DNA of 21,365 bases from Nemertoderma westbladi. Its lineage: Eukaryota > Xenacoelomorpha > Nemertodermatida > Nemertodermatidae. Positions 7,725 to 16,890 of this stretch are shown one piece after another. Below the pieces are notes generated by a model. The model did not search any database and was not told the DNA's origin. It was given only the letters and a program-made list of their open reading frames with translations. The stretch lies in assembly GCA_032718475.1 (NCBI GenBank), contig JAUCBJ010006469.1:1-21365 (forward strand). Reading direction: 5' to 3'. Each line of letters begins with the position of its first letter. Positions within the stretch are counted from its first letter, which is position 1. The translations under genes were made by a program, and so were the position numbers.

Positions 7725-8399
7725 ATTATTGATTGGTATTCATTCTTATCTTAATATCAATTTTTGATATTAATATTACAAATTAATTGTTGATTATTGA
7801 TAATAATCAACTAAGGAAGGTCGACGACTTCCAGTACCTTGGATCATGGATAGAGAGTAGCAAAAAGGACATAGAAGTTAAGAAAACAAAGGCTTGAGTA
7901 GCTCTATCAAAAATGGATACCATCTCAAAATCAGATCTCTCCAGGCACCTGAAGACTAAGTTCTTTCGAGCTACAGTAGAAAGTGTATTTTTATACGGGG
8001 GTGAGACCTGGACGCTGACTAAATCACTTGAACAACGAATTGATGGTTGCTACACAAGACTACTAAGGGCAGCCCTAACCATCAGCTGGATACAATACAT
8101 AACAAACGCCGAGCTTTATGGTACAATACCGCCTGCATCAACCACCCTCCGTGAACGCAGATTATGATTCAGTAGGCCCTGCTGGCGAAGTAAAGACGAG
8201 GTCATACCAGATCTACTTTTCTGGCAACCAACTCATGGAAAGCGTAGTCGTGGACGACCGGCCATAACATATATAGAAAAACTTGAAAGGGATACTGAAC
8301 TTGGGAGAAACGAAATTGCGACAACTATGGAGAATCGGGAAGCCTGGAAGGATCTCATTTCCACTGTCCGAGTTCGCTCGACCTAGTAGTAGTAGTAGT
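7725..8399 (+). mobile_element. 5'-truncated RTE-like non-LTR retrotransposon copy with TAG tail
   Basis: A 3' fragment of a LINE, flanked by the direct repeat AGACATACCA at 7715-7724 and 8400-8409 (10 bp). It consists of an odd AT-rich 5' segment (7725-7811) with three perfect hairpins (7719-7739, 7751-7773, 7789-7811), then the RT C-terminal pseudogene, whose stop codon runs straight into (TAG)6 at 8384-8401. A minimal 3' UTR ending in a microsatellite is typical of RTE-clade elements. The flanks are CAGAC-rich, so the 10-bp duplication could partly be chance. Confidence 0.7.
7812..8386 (+). pseudogene. RT C-terminal region, RTE-like LINE (two in-frame TGA stops)
   Basis: Reading from VDDFQYLGSWI (7820) to VRVRST-stop (8384-8386), the frame is continuous across 188 codons apart from two TGA codons: one after KKTKA (a former Trp, TGG to TGA) and one after RERRL (probably CGA to TGA). 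Family hallmarks after the RT core are visible: YLGSWI, FFRATVESVFLYGGETWTL (with GG where GA is usual), RIDGCYTRLLRAAL, ELYG..PP.STTLRERRL, a DLLFWQPTHGKRSRGRPA block and the terminal W..LISTVRVRST. The RT catalytic motifs lie upstream and are missing because of 5' truncation. It cannot be functional. The lack of frameshifts suggests it is younger than the minus-strand relative at 10.2-13.8 kb. Confidence 0.88.
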
Positions 8400-8409
8400 A
8401 GACATACCA

Positions 8410-9167
8410 AAAACAGACAGACTGACTGACAGGCAGACAATGCCTGTAGAATCAGTAAATAGTTGAAAACCGACATCGTAATTGAAATCATCGGCAAATA
8501 AAAAGCCAATAGCAAAAAAATGTAGGTGGTGGTGCTTTATTTATTTATTAGTTACATGTTTTGACAGACAAGTATTCAGACAAACAGACTAAATGACCTC
8601 CAATAAAAATAAAAATTAAAATATTGTCGCCAAGTTTCCATACACTGATGTGTATTTGAATTCTGACATGTACCTAATTATTTACAGGTCTGCTTTGAAA
8701 TATCGTAAAAGTGTACATTTGAAAAATCCCCGTTATTACAGAAAATTTGCGGGAACGTTTAAAGCCGTTTTTCTCAAAACTTTGGTAATATTTGGTCATT
8801 AGACTACTAATATTCAAAACTCAATATCGCGACAACACTTTATCGGATTTGAAATCTGTTTCCCGTTTCCGTTTCCGGGGTTACCCTATTTATAATAGTA
8901 AACTGTGTTATATGGGTTGCTTTAAAAAATAATTCTTTATCATGCGGTCTATGCAAAACTGGCATATTATAGGAGGTTTTATGAAACGATAAATATCTCA
9001 GTTATACTTGGGAGTATGGCCTTCTAAGTGTGTTAATCGGATTCAGAATACATTTTAACATAAAGAAATGCAGCATTCTCCAATTCGGCAAAAATGGCAT
9101 ATAGGTGGTTTCAAAATGAAAGTGACGAGTTAAAGTCAGTTTATTCTGAATTAATATGATAATAAGC
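8410..9167. other. AT-rich intergenic DNA, no gene recognised
   Basis: After a CAGAC-rich start there is no coding or structural feature I can support. Two loosely similar segments (near 8955-8985 and 9095-9115, GGCATAT..AGG.GGTTT) hint at an old duplication. Confidence 0.45.
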
Positions 9168-9552
9168 TAAATATATAATAATAACCTAAAATAAATAATA
9201 ACTATAAACAGGTGTATCTAAATAAATGTTATATTTTATATACTCTGATATATATCTATGTGTTCATCTAAATAATATAACTTGCTGACAAATAATATAG
9301 AAATTTCTAATTTAATATTTAGAAATTTAAAATTTACTCATTTTTATTATTATATCTTTTACAGATAAATAATATCCTGTTAAAATGTTGAAGTTTATAC
9401 ATTATTTATATATAATATCAAGGCAATTTGTTGATGAATTTAAGTTGCTGATAAATAATTATATTATTGTCACTTCTCAATAAATATATACAATAATAAC
9501 CTGAATAAATAATAACTATTCATGTGTAGCTAAATATACGATATAGATAAAT
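9168..9552. repeat. AT-rich repeat, copy A (with tail of a preceding copy)
   Basis: From CTAAATAATATAACTT (9268) through GTTGAAGTTTATA, ATATCAAGGCAATTTGTTGATGAAT, AATAACCTGAATAAATAATAACTA and GTGTAGCTAAATATAC to AGATAAAT, this matches copies at 9834-10150 and 16455-16890 in the same orientation. The segment 9168-9240 is the tail of one more copy, so the repeat is locally tandem with a period of roughly 320 bp before interruptions. No coding content and no termini are recognised. Confidence 0.8.
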
Positions 9553-9825
9553 CAGATAGGGGGGGGGGGGGGGGGGGGGGGGTGTGGGGGAAACTGGACG
9601 CAATAAAAATTCATCCCTCTCCAGAGGAAAATCTATGCAAATAACTGCAAATAACTCAAAAATAAAACTGTAACCTGTTGTATTGTGTTTAGTTTATTGT
9701 TTTGGTTAAAATAATGTGCCACTGTAACCTGCTCCTTTCCCTAAATTGAGAATTTAACATTGAGGCGGGATATTAATTCGCCATGGGATTTGCGTCGAGT
9801 CCCCCCCCCCCTCCCCCTCTGTCTC
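9553..9825. mobile_element. 273-bp hAT-like MITE with G-rich termini, inserted in the AT-rich repeat
   Basis: It begins CAGATA followed by 24 G (9559-9582), GTGGGGG and AAACTGGACGCAA. The right end in reverse complement reads CAGAGGGGG..., a G run, then ACTCGACGCAA, so the termini are imperfect inverted repeats. The 8-bp direct repeat AGATAAAT flanks it (9545-9552 and 9826-9833). Removing the element restores TATAGATAAATATGTTAG, exactly the sequence in sister repeats near 10122 and 16860. An 8-bp duplication with CAG-type ends points to the hAT superfamily, although four extra bases (TCTC) on the right make the terminus imperfect. The interior (9665-9775) carries about 1.5 inverted units of the 68-bp repeat array. 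Confidence 0.75.
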
Positions 9826-9833
9826 AGATAAAT

Positions 9834-10150
9834 ATGTTAGTGATATTTAATATACTTTCTGTTTAATGCTCTATGATTTATAGTTATTTAGTGAATTCTA
9901 AATAATATAACTTTCTGACAAATAGTAATTTATAAATAAACATATATCACTGATAAAAGACCCAATTAAATGTTGAAGTATATTTTACTTATTTATAATA
10001 TCAAGTCATTTTTTATGAATATAAGATACTGATAAATATAATAAAATTATGGTCACTTTTGAATAAATATAACAATAACCTGAATAAATAATAACTAGAC
10101 AAGTGTAGCTAAATATACGTTATAGATAAATATGTTAGTGATAATTAATA
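9834..10150. repeat. AT-rich repeat, copy B
   Basis: It continues the interrupted unit (AAATATGTTAGTGATATTTAATA) and then contains another unit from CTAAATAATATAACTT (9898) to GATAAATATGTTAGTGATAATTA. It is parallel to copies A and C and has no coding content. Confidence 0.8.
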
Positions 10151-10199
10151 TTCTTTATCTTACTGCTACTACGATCGGCATTCTGCATTGCAGCTGCAT

Positions 10200-10222
10200 T
10201 ATATATATATTATATATATATT
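10200..10222. repeat. (TA)n tail of the minus-strand RTE-like element
   Basis: Alternating TA tract directly after (in minus orientation) the stop codon of the RT pseudogene at 10223-10225. This is the expected microsatellite 3' end of an RTE-type element, like the (TAG)n of the plus-strand copy. Confidence 0.7.
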
Positions 10223-11111
10223 TTAAGAATGCTGTGTCGACGTGTCGACAAATTTGCGCCGCCACAACTCCACAACTCCTTATTACCCATGACATTTGCT
10301 AGGTCATCAGCATCTTCAAGGCCAGTGTCCTTTAAGATGCGTCTCAAGAAAGTCATGGGCTCTCAACCATGCTTATTCACTCCATGAGGCTGCCAAAGTA
10401 CAAGATTATGCACTGGCTGGTCCTCATGACGAAAACAATGCCCTGCAAAGCGGAGGCAGTTCCTTTCAAGTGTCAAGCTAAATGGAGACTATTGGAACAC
10501 CTCCAATGTTGTATAGAGTCTGAATAAAGATGTGTTCATTGTATTGGACACAACTTCGCAGCATTCTTGTGAAAGTGCCATCCAGAGATTTGGTATCCTC
10601 TGCAGTTAGAGCCCATCATGGACTACTATAGAAGAGTACTGGTACTACTACAGTCATCATAAGTAATTTAACGTTAAGGTTCCGTTTTATTCTATGGGAC
10701 TTCCAAATCCTGGACAGTCTATTTAACACTGCCCATGCTTCCCCTTATGGTCCTCACCTAACTTTCGGATCCATGATCCCAAGTAGCAGAAGTCATCCAC
10801 GTGCTCAAGCAAGCCGTCCGTAGAACTTATGCCCTTACTATCAGAAATGTCTTGAGGGCTGTCTAGGTTCACTGTCATGATTTTGGTCTTATTGGAGTTT
10901 ACAAAAAGACCAACAGTAGAAGCATCCTGTTCCAATGAGCAGAGGAGCATTTGGGCTCTCTTTAATGATTCTGAGAGTACTCCTAAGTCATCATCAATGT
11001 CTAGATCAGTTAGGTACTTGACAGGATTTCCTCGACTTCTAGTGGTAGGGGGGGTGTTACCATCACCCCATCTTTATTAAGATGGTCTAAGGACATGCGT
11101 AGAACACGTTC
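10223..11111 (-). pseudogene. RTE-like LINE, RT C-terminal half (frameshifted)
   Basis: Read on the minus strand from about 11110. It gives LRMSLDHLNKDGVMVT, then RSRGNPVKYLTDLDIDDDLG (the catalytic FADD/YADD box degraded to IDDD, about 10977-11018), QMLLCSLEQDASTVGLFVNS, NKTKIMTVN and DDFCYLGSWI. After a frame change come AVLNRLSRIWKSHR, LTAEDTKSLDGTFTRMLRS, ERNCLRFAGHCFRHEDQ, HNLVLWQPHG and LEDADDLANVMGNKELW. It ends WRRKFVDTSTQHS-stop (TAA, 10223-10225), followed by (TA)n. Several frameshifts, stops and a 9-bp tandem duplication (GGAGTTGTG twice) make it inactive. Its N-terminal residue abuts exactly the C-terminal residue of the fragment at 12761-13775, showing they were one gene. Confidence 0.87.
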
Positions 11112-12760
11112 GTGGGGCCTTCACGCAGCACGAGGCTCAGTTATCCGATACAAATTAAAATTGAGCAATTCTATCCCAACACCGGCATTTAAGAGATATA
11201 ACTAAATAAAATAAGAAATTTAACCAAAACGCTAATAAGAATAAATCAAAGAAGAGAGGATAGTTCCCCCCTCGCTTCAACCGCCCTCTTAATCTGCACC
11301 ACCCCAACCCAAAGGAGCACAGAGGATTAATGAAAGGCAGAGGGATTAACATGACATTTGTGTTTTAAAATTAATATATTTTTAGGTGTGGAGGCAACCC
11401 AATTTGTAAAAATTATTAAAACTTTCCTTATGCCGATAGTATTCATACTGAAATATTAATTTATCATGTCAACACCTCAACGAAATTATTTAGCTCATTT
11501 TCCTAAAGAATCACGATTAAATACTCGGCAATCATTTTGTGAGATAAAGCAAGCTGGCTTATTAGTCTGGCACCTTACACTAGTAGTGCCTAAGTCCTAT
11601 AGATGTAATTACCCGTTGCCAAGTAATGATGAGATGATTGGACTGGTTCCCATCTAAATAGGCAATATCAAGTATGCCAAGGAATGAGGGAGCTGGAAGT
11701 ATAGAGTGACGGGATGCATTTTGATAACTTAATTACGTTTAGATCAATTAAAAACACATTTCTTATAGCAAATCTCTTGAACTAATTAAAAACTATAATG
11801 GAATGGGGTATGGGGATTACAGCTGTATAATTTTAAGGTATAATCATAATATCTTATACTATAAATAATTAATTACCATTAAAAAATTCATGTTGAAAAT
11901 GCTGTTTTTACCCCAACCAACATTAATTAATTAATCATTAATTAACTAACTGAATTTATCTTACCTTTTGGAAGGCCACACGTAAATTCAACTTAAGGGG
12001 GGGGGGGGGGGTTACACCATTTTCGGACAACTCTTCGATTTATCACTGTCAGCGTTTCAAAATTGTTTGGTTTTGGCTAAGATTTAGCATATAGGTGCCT
12101 AAGATGCTATTCTACATGAAAGGTCAGAAAATTTTTTTTTTCGCTATTTAAAATATTTCTGCACCGCTAGATGGCGCTGCAAATTTATGCTAATTTTTAG
12201 GTTTTTTATAAATAGTATTAAATTTTATTAACAAAAAGTTTCGAAAAGTAGTCCGATGCGTTTATGCAGGGTGGCTATCTAAACACCCACAGGAAGTTTC
12301 AGACTAATTACTCAAAAATTGTAGAAGTAATAGAGTTTTAAAGTTGACAATTTCATGAAAAAATATTTGGAGATAATCCACCTTTCATTAAACATAGTAA
12401 TAGTAATTTCAATAGGATTCCCTAAATGGAAATTTACATAACTTGAAAACTAAAAGAGCTATTAAATAGCGGTTTTCAGATTTGGAAACACCATTCAATG
12501 GTGCATTATTATAGACCATAAAAAAATTTCGACATATTTTGGACCAAAATGGTGTACCCCCCTTAAAAAATTTCTAAACTTTTGCCTAACTATATGTGTA
12601 CCAAGTTTGGATAGATTTCATTAAGATTTGGCTGAGTTATTAACGTTTTAATTTTGACATAACAAAACAACATAACAACAGAATAACAGAACAACAGATA
12701 CACCGATTGCGTTAGTGGTAACCGTATGCTAAGCTCGCTTACTTTCGTGGCTCGCCCCAC
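11112..12760. mobile_element. 1.65-kb insertion splitting the RTE-like element
   Basis: The left end begins GTGGGGCCTTCACG (11112) and the right end, in reverse complement, GTGGGGCGAGCCACG (12760), so the ends form short imperfect inverted repeats. It separates codons for ...VVDYV (12761 side) from LRMSL... (11111 side) of one RT. The interior is AT-rich with no transposase or other recognisable ORF. A small CCC-rich segment lies near 11260-11330. It contains a TTAA-flanked MITE at 11997-12562. Exact ends and target duplication are unsure (a few bases such as AC are shared). The superfamily is not assigned. Confidence 0.65.
11997..12562. mobile_element. 566-bp TTAA-flanked MITE with G-run termini
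   Basis: TTAA at 11993-11996 and 12563-12566 flank inverted termini. The left is 15 G then TTACACCATTTTCGGACAA. The right, in reverse complement, is 6 G then TACACCATTTTGGTCCAAA. TTAA duplication occurs in piggyBac and Kolobok-type transposons. G-rich termini of this sort are unlike canonical piggyBac CCY ends, so I leave the family open. There is no transposase. The interior includes CACCGCTAGATGGCGCTGC, similar to a segment near 16290-16310. The unequal G-run lengths (15 vs 6) reflect slippage. Confidence 0.8.
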
Positions 12761-13775
12761 ATAATCAACCACAATTACGAATAAGAATGGTGTGAATGTG
12801 TCACCCTAAAGGACTCCCCATAAGACTTCAAATGGATGGATCTGTGTCACCATCAGCAGTAGACACAAATGTGGTGGAACCATCGAACAGTGATCTGATG
12901 CTGCAATAATTTCCTCAGGAATCCCAAATGCTGCCAGTATGCTGAACATACGTGGTCGCGAGACTGAGTCGAAGGCTTTAAAGAAGTCAACGAAGATAAT
13001 AGCCAGTTGCCTGTCTTTCTTTGTTGATAACTCTTCGATTATCCTTCTGAATGCCAGAATAGGGGTCCCACGACCATTACGCAACCCATTTTGATTCCCA
13101 GGTAACAGTTTTTCAACAGGATACTTCATGCGATTTAATATAATTATGTTGTATAGCTTTGTAGCAATCGAGATTAGCGAGATTTTGCGAAAAGATTGAT
13201 GGGTTGTTAGGTTGACCTTCTTTGGGGCTGGGACCAACTTATTTGTTTTCAGTTCTAAGAGGGACACTCTTTGTCCTATACATGTCCACTGTCCTTGGTC
13301 ACAATAAAGCGGTGATCACTGGAGAAGGGTCGAAATGTAAATACACTACGACTACAGTCTTGTGCATATCTCCTGTATTTCCTACGAAACAGAATGTGGT
13401 CTATCTGGGCGCGGGACTTGTGGACACTGGGTCCATCCAGTGTGAGTCCATAGCTTTCCAGTGCGCTTCTTGAACTGAGTTCCAGCCGAAAACAGTCCAT
13501 TTCCAGAGATGAAATCCTAAATAAGGATGGAATTTCGGTTAACACTATCGCTATAGACCCATGGCGATGTAGGATTCATCAATAGACCAATTCCACCATT
13601 TCCACTATCAAGGGCTGATGCGAAGGCAATGACACCAACCGCCCTCCATGTCCTTAATCAGAACCACATCAGTCTGTCCACTTCGCATTTGGTGCTATTG
13701 AATACCCACTGTGTTAAGGGAAAGCTTATTTGCCAAGGTAGTCGTCAGCTTGCATTGGGGACCCGAGTGTTAGGG
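12761..13775 (-). pseudogene. RTE-like LINE, endonuclease and N-terminal RT (internally deleted)
   Basis: In minus orientation from about 13770: TTLANKLSLNTVGIQ, HQMRSGQTDVVLIKDMEGGW and (other frame) DSGNGGIGLLMNP. A deletion of the endonuclease middle follows, then DGPSVHKSRAQIDHILFRR..., YAQDCSRSVFTFRP and SSDHR, the C-terminal Asp-His core of apurinic-type endonucleases. A deleted linker leads into RT: NKLVPAPKKVNLT, KISLISIATKLYN, NQNGLRNGRGT and AIIFVDFFKAFDSVS (RT motif A with its Asp, plus-strand positions about 12961-13005), then FEVLWGVL-stop-GDTFTPFLFVIVVDYV at the insertion junction. It is broken by frameshifts, stops and at least two deletions. The clade call (RTE-like) rests on these motifs plus the microsatellite 3' end. 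Confidence 0.87.
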
Positions 13776-14400
13776 TATTAACTGAGGGACTAATTGGTCG
13801 GGGTGGAACGTGAGAGTAGCCTTCAACTCCAGAATCCCTCTCCACCTCACAATCTGGCTTCCCTGTTGACACAGGTTTGGGCAAGAAAGGTCAACAGGAA
13901 CTGAGGCCAATTGTGTCTGGTAGTTCCACTGGCCTCTAGTGGCCGGACCTCCGAATTACTAATGTAATCCATAGTGGGGTGTGGTGGTTGACGAGTCAGC
14001 TCTCGGGGCAAATACCGCACCCTGGTTTGCCATTCCACAGGGTGGGTGTCGCAGTGTAGTCAGATATGAGGCCCATCACCCATATCTACTCTGGCGCACA
14101 TGACCCACCATTGGCTGTGCAGCTCATCTGCTGGGTCATGCCCTGTACCCCTGCTGCCAGATGCAGGTTGCAGTGGAGTGCACACAAATTGGAGATGAGT
14201 GCGCTCTATTCCTGACCAGCCATTGGTGGATTACCATCTGCCTGGTCAGGCCATATACCCCTGCAGCAGAGTATATGGGTCCTTAACCCAGGACCAAGGG
14301 CGCCCCTAACCCAAGGACCAATGGCGTCCCTATCCCAGAACGAAGGGGGTCCTAGTTACAGGACCAGACTATGCCCTTATTAAGAGGGTTTTTGTAGCCT
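13776..14400 (-). other. Hairpin-rich segment upstream of the RTE-like element (possible 5' UTR)
   Basis: GC-richer than its surroundings, with no open frame I trust. Stem-loops are AGATATG/CATATCT (14062-14087), CATGACCCA/TGGGTCATG (14099-14140), CCTGC/GCAGG (14150-14167), CCTGACCA/TGGTCAGG (14211-14250) and CCATATAC/GTATATGG (14251-14278). The segments 14099-14170 and 14211-14280 look like diverged duplicates in which the main stem is kept although its bases changed. It lies 5' of the endonuclease pseudogene in minus orientation, so it may be the element's leader or an unrelated repeat. Confidence 0.5.
14284..14376. repeat. About 24-bp tandem repeat, four degenerate units
   Basis: Units TAACCCAGGACCAAGGGCG-like start at about 14284, 14307, 14331 and 14353, each ending in a C-rich ...GTCCC/GCCCC. 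They are diverged from each other. Confidence 0.75.
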
Positions 14401-14778
14401 TCTCATTTCATTAGAAATTTTATTTAGACTAAAAGGACCTAAAAAGAGAAAGACAAACGGACAGTCAGACCGGCAATATGCCGTCCAAAATTCAATTAGA
14501 GATCGGAAATGGATTTGGCGACCTTGAAAACTCCCATAACGAAAATTTTAGCGAGTTAGTGTACTTCCTTATTTAGAGACATTAATTTAACAGACAGACT
14601 GAAAGAATTTTTACGGGAAGTTTAATTGCGTTTTTTGTCAATTCATAATTTTGCAGTAAAAACGATTTTGTTGAGCCATTTTTAAGCGAAATTTCAAAAA
14701 AAATTTTGTTTGAAAGTCCCCAAGGAGAGGCAACTTCCCATAAGAGGACCATATTCCATATTCGACTTTTATGGTACC
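14401..14778. other. AT-rich stretch, no gene recognised
   Basis: It contains GACAAACGGACAGTCAGACCG (near 14453), similar in flavour to the CAGAC-rich sequence at 8412-8440, and nothing else that can be supported before the TTAA of the foldback element. Confidence 0.45.
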
Positions 14779-14782
14779 TTAA

Positions 14783-16105
14783 CCTTCCTATGTACACGTG
14801 CTAAAAGTGCCATTTCCACCACCTGGGGTCGTTTTTGACCCCATTCAGTTGAATGTGATTTTTCCCCCAATAGGTCTACAGTTTCTTCATGTCTTTACTT
14901 TGTTACACTCCCCAAAAAAGTGTTCCATGCCAAATTTTATGAAAATTGAACAATGTCTAAGCGGGTCCACACTCACACTGAGCACATGGCCAGTTCCCGC
15001 CCTTGGCGCAGGTGAGTCATATTCCCAATTTTTGTGATGATCAACTTCTTGTTTTCCTACTGCATTGAAATTATGCTGATTAGAACCGCAATGACCGATT
15101 TAGTTGTTTGCAGACACCTTCAAAACAAGCATAGAGCGAATAGTTTTTGAGATATTGCAGAAAATGTGAGTAACTAAGTCAACATTAGCGCCTTGATGCG
15201 ATATTGACAAAAATACACTAAAAACGATACTTCTAATTATCTCAAAGCGTCCATAATTTAAACATACCGTAACTGCAATGATCACTTTAGGTGATTTTGA
15301 CACTCTAAAAATATTAGTTGAGTGAATAGTTCTCGAGTTATTGTACAAAATTTCAAGGCTATGTCTACCAATGACTTTATATTGAGTTGACCTAGTCCAG
15401 ACATTTTGTCTCATATATTATAACTCGAGAACTAATGATTCAACTCATATTTTTAGAGTGTCAACATCACCTAAATTGATCATTGGAGTTATGTGTAAAT
15501 TCTGGATGCCTTGAGATAATTATAAGTATCATTTTTAGTGTATTTGTCCATATCGCATCATGGCGCTAATGTTGACTTTTGCCGGTCTTCACATTTTCTG
15601 CATATTTTAAAAACTATTCCCTCTATGCTTGTTTTGAAGGTTTCTACACCAACTAAATCGGTCATTGCGGTTCTAATGAGCATAATATCAATGCAGTAGG
15701 AATACTAGAAGTTGATCATCACAAAAAAGGGGAAAATGACTCACCTGCACCAAGGACGGGAACTGGCCATGTGCTTAGTGTGAGTGTGGACCCTCTAGAC
15801 GTTGTTCAATTTTCATAAAATTTGGAATGGAACACTTTTTTGGGGAGTGTAACAAAATACAACTATCTAGAACACCAATTTCGAAAAAAGGGGCAAGGGG
15901 ACGCTAACCTGTATTCGATTTTATCAGAGTCATTATTGACCCCAGGTGGTCACAGCGAGTGTTGCTCAAAAAGAGGTGTTGATTTTTATATCAAATAGCT
16001 AAACAAAACAAATATTCATGGTATATCATAGAAATACATGTGCTAGGAAGGTACTATCAGTATAAAGTTTGGGGTCGTTTTTGGCCACAGGTGTACATAG
16101 GAAGT
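14783..16105. mobile_element. piggyBac-like non-autonomous foldback element (1.3 kb giant hairpin)
   Basis: TTAA at 14779-14782 and 16106-16109 flank the ends CCTTCCTATGTACACG (left) and ACTTCCTATGTACACC (right, reverse complement). Just inside is the GGGGTCGTTTTTGACCCC-type motif near 14825-14842, with a related GGGGTCGTTTTTGG near 16071-16084. CCTTCC-type ends, TTAA duplication and a GGGGTC...GACCCC subterminal motif are features I associate with piggyBac elements. Most of the body is one inverted duplication. The left arm, about 14893-15347, matches the right arm, about 15415-15860, over nearly its whole length, at what looks like close to 90% identity by eye, around a spacer of about 70 bp. 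There is no transposase. A transcript through it would fold into a hairpin of roughly 450 bp. Both arms preserve a GCAGGTGAGTCA block. Confidence 0.85.
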
Positions 16106-16109
16106 TTAA

Positions 16110-16454
16110 GAGCACCTACAACGCAACGCCTAAAAATGGCTTAATGTACATGTGGACATCAACCCAACTTAGATATATAAAAAAGGATATTTAGAGCTAC
16201 TCAAGGGGAATGTAGCAATTTTTTTTTAATATTGAGAATTGTTGGGAGAAATTTCGATTTGAAATGTGCCTCTTTTTCGGTGTTTATTGATGTAGCGCCC
16301 CTAGCGGCGTGATTTCTGGATTTTTTATTTTATTAATAGACAGTTTCTATCCCAATCTCCGATGATCTATGTAGGTTTAGTCTGCCTCCTATAATTTTAA
16401 GGCAACATAACAAATTATGACATTGGGGAGTACCAAACACCCCCCCCCCCCCTA
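16110..16454. other. Remnant of an element related to the TTAA MITE
   Basis: GTAGCGCCCCTAGCGGCG and the following T-rich stretch, ATAGACAGTTTC..., resemble the 12164-12270 interior of the TTAA MITE. The segment ends AGTACCAAACA followed by a C run (about 16440-16452), as that MITE ends GGTGTACCCCCC. It is probably a diverged relative. The left boundary was not found. Confidence 0.45.
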
Positions 16455-16890
16455 AATAGTCTTTAGTTTATAAGCCTTTCTGATAAATAGTTATGTAGTC
16501 AGATCTAAATAAAATAACTTACTGACAAATAATATAGTAATAATAGTAAATAGTAAAAAAAAAAAAAAAAAAAAAAAATACACCCCATCCCCAATAATAG
16601 TAAATATAAACATATATAACTGATAAATAATATCGAGTTAAATGTTGAAGTATATATGAATTTTTTTGTATCGTTCTATATTAATTATATATAAAATAAA
16701 ATAATATATATTTTTTTTTATTTGATATATATATATCATATATCAAGGCATTTCTTAATGAATGTAAGTTACTGATAAATAATATATACCATTTATACCA
16801 TTATAGTTACTTCTGAATAAATACTGATAAATAATAACCTGCCAAGTGTAGCTAAATATATATTATAGATAAATATGTTAGTGATTCTAC
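16455..16890. repeat. AT-rich repeat, copy C
   Basis: From TAAATAGTC through CTAAATAAAATAACTT (16505), GTTGAAGTATATA, ATATCAAGGCATTTC and GTGTAGCTAAATATA to AGATAAATATGTTAGTGAT, it parallels copies A and B. It is interrupted at 16553-16592 by a short insertion flanked by a 14-bp direct repeat, and carries extra AT expansions near 16680-16735. Confidence 0.75.
16553..16592. mobile_element. 40-bp insertion with A run, flanked by a 14-bp duplication
   Basis: AATAATAGTAAATA occurs at 16539-16552 and 16593-16606. Between them lie GT, a long A run (about 16555-16578) and TACACCCCATCCCC. It is either a nearly fully deleted transposon or a repair-associated insertion. The A run is on the wrong side for an ordinary 3' poly(A) tail of a + strand retrocopy that ends at the CCCC side. 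Confidence 0.55.

Noticed and set aside
7072-8602. Element bounded by GGAGGTCATTTA and its inverse
   Set aside because: Only 12 bp match, with no target duplication and no subterminal similarity. The pairing could be chance in 1.5 kb.
14798-15414. Short frames within the foldback element (79 and 104 codons)
   Set aside because: They are AT-rich shadows inside an inverted duplication with no transposase motifs.
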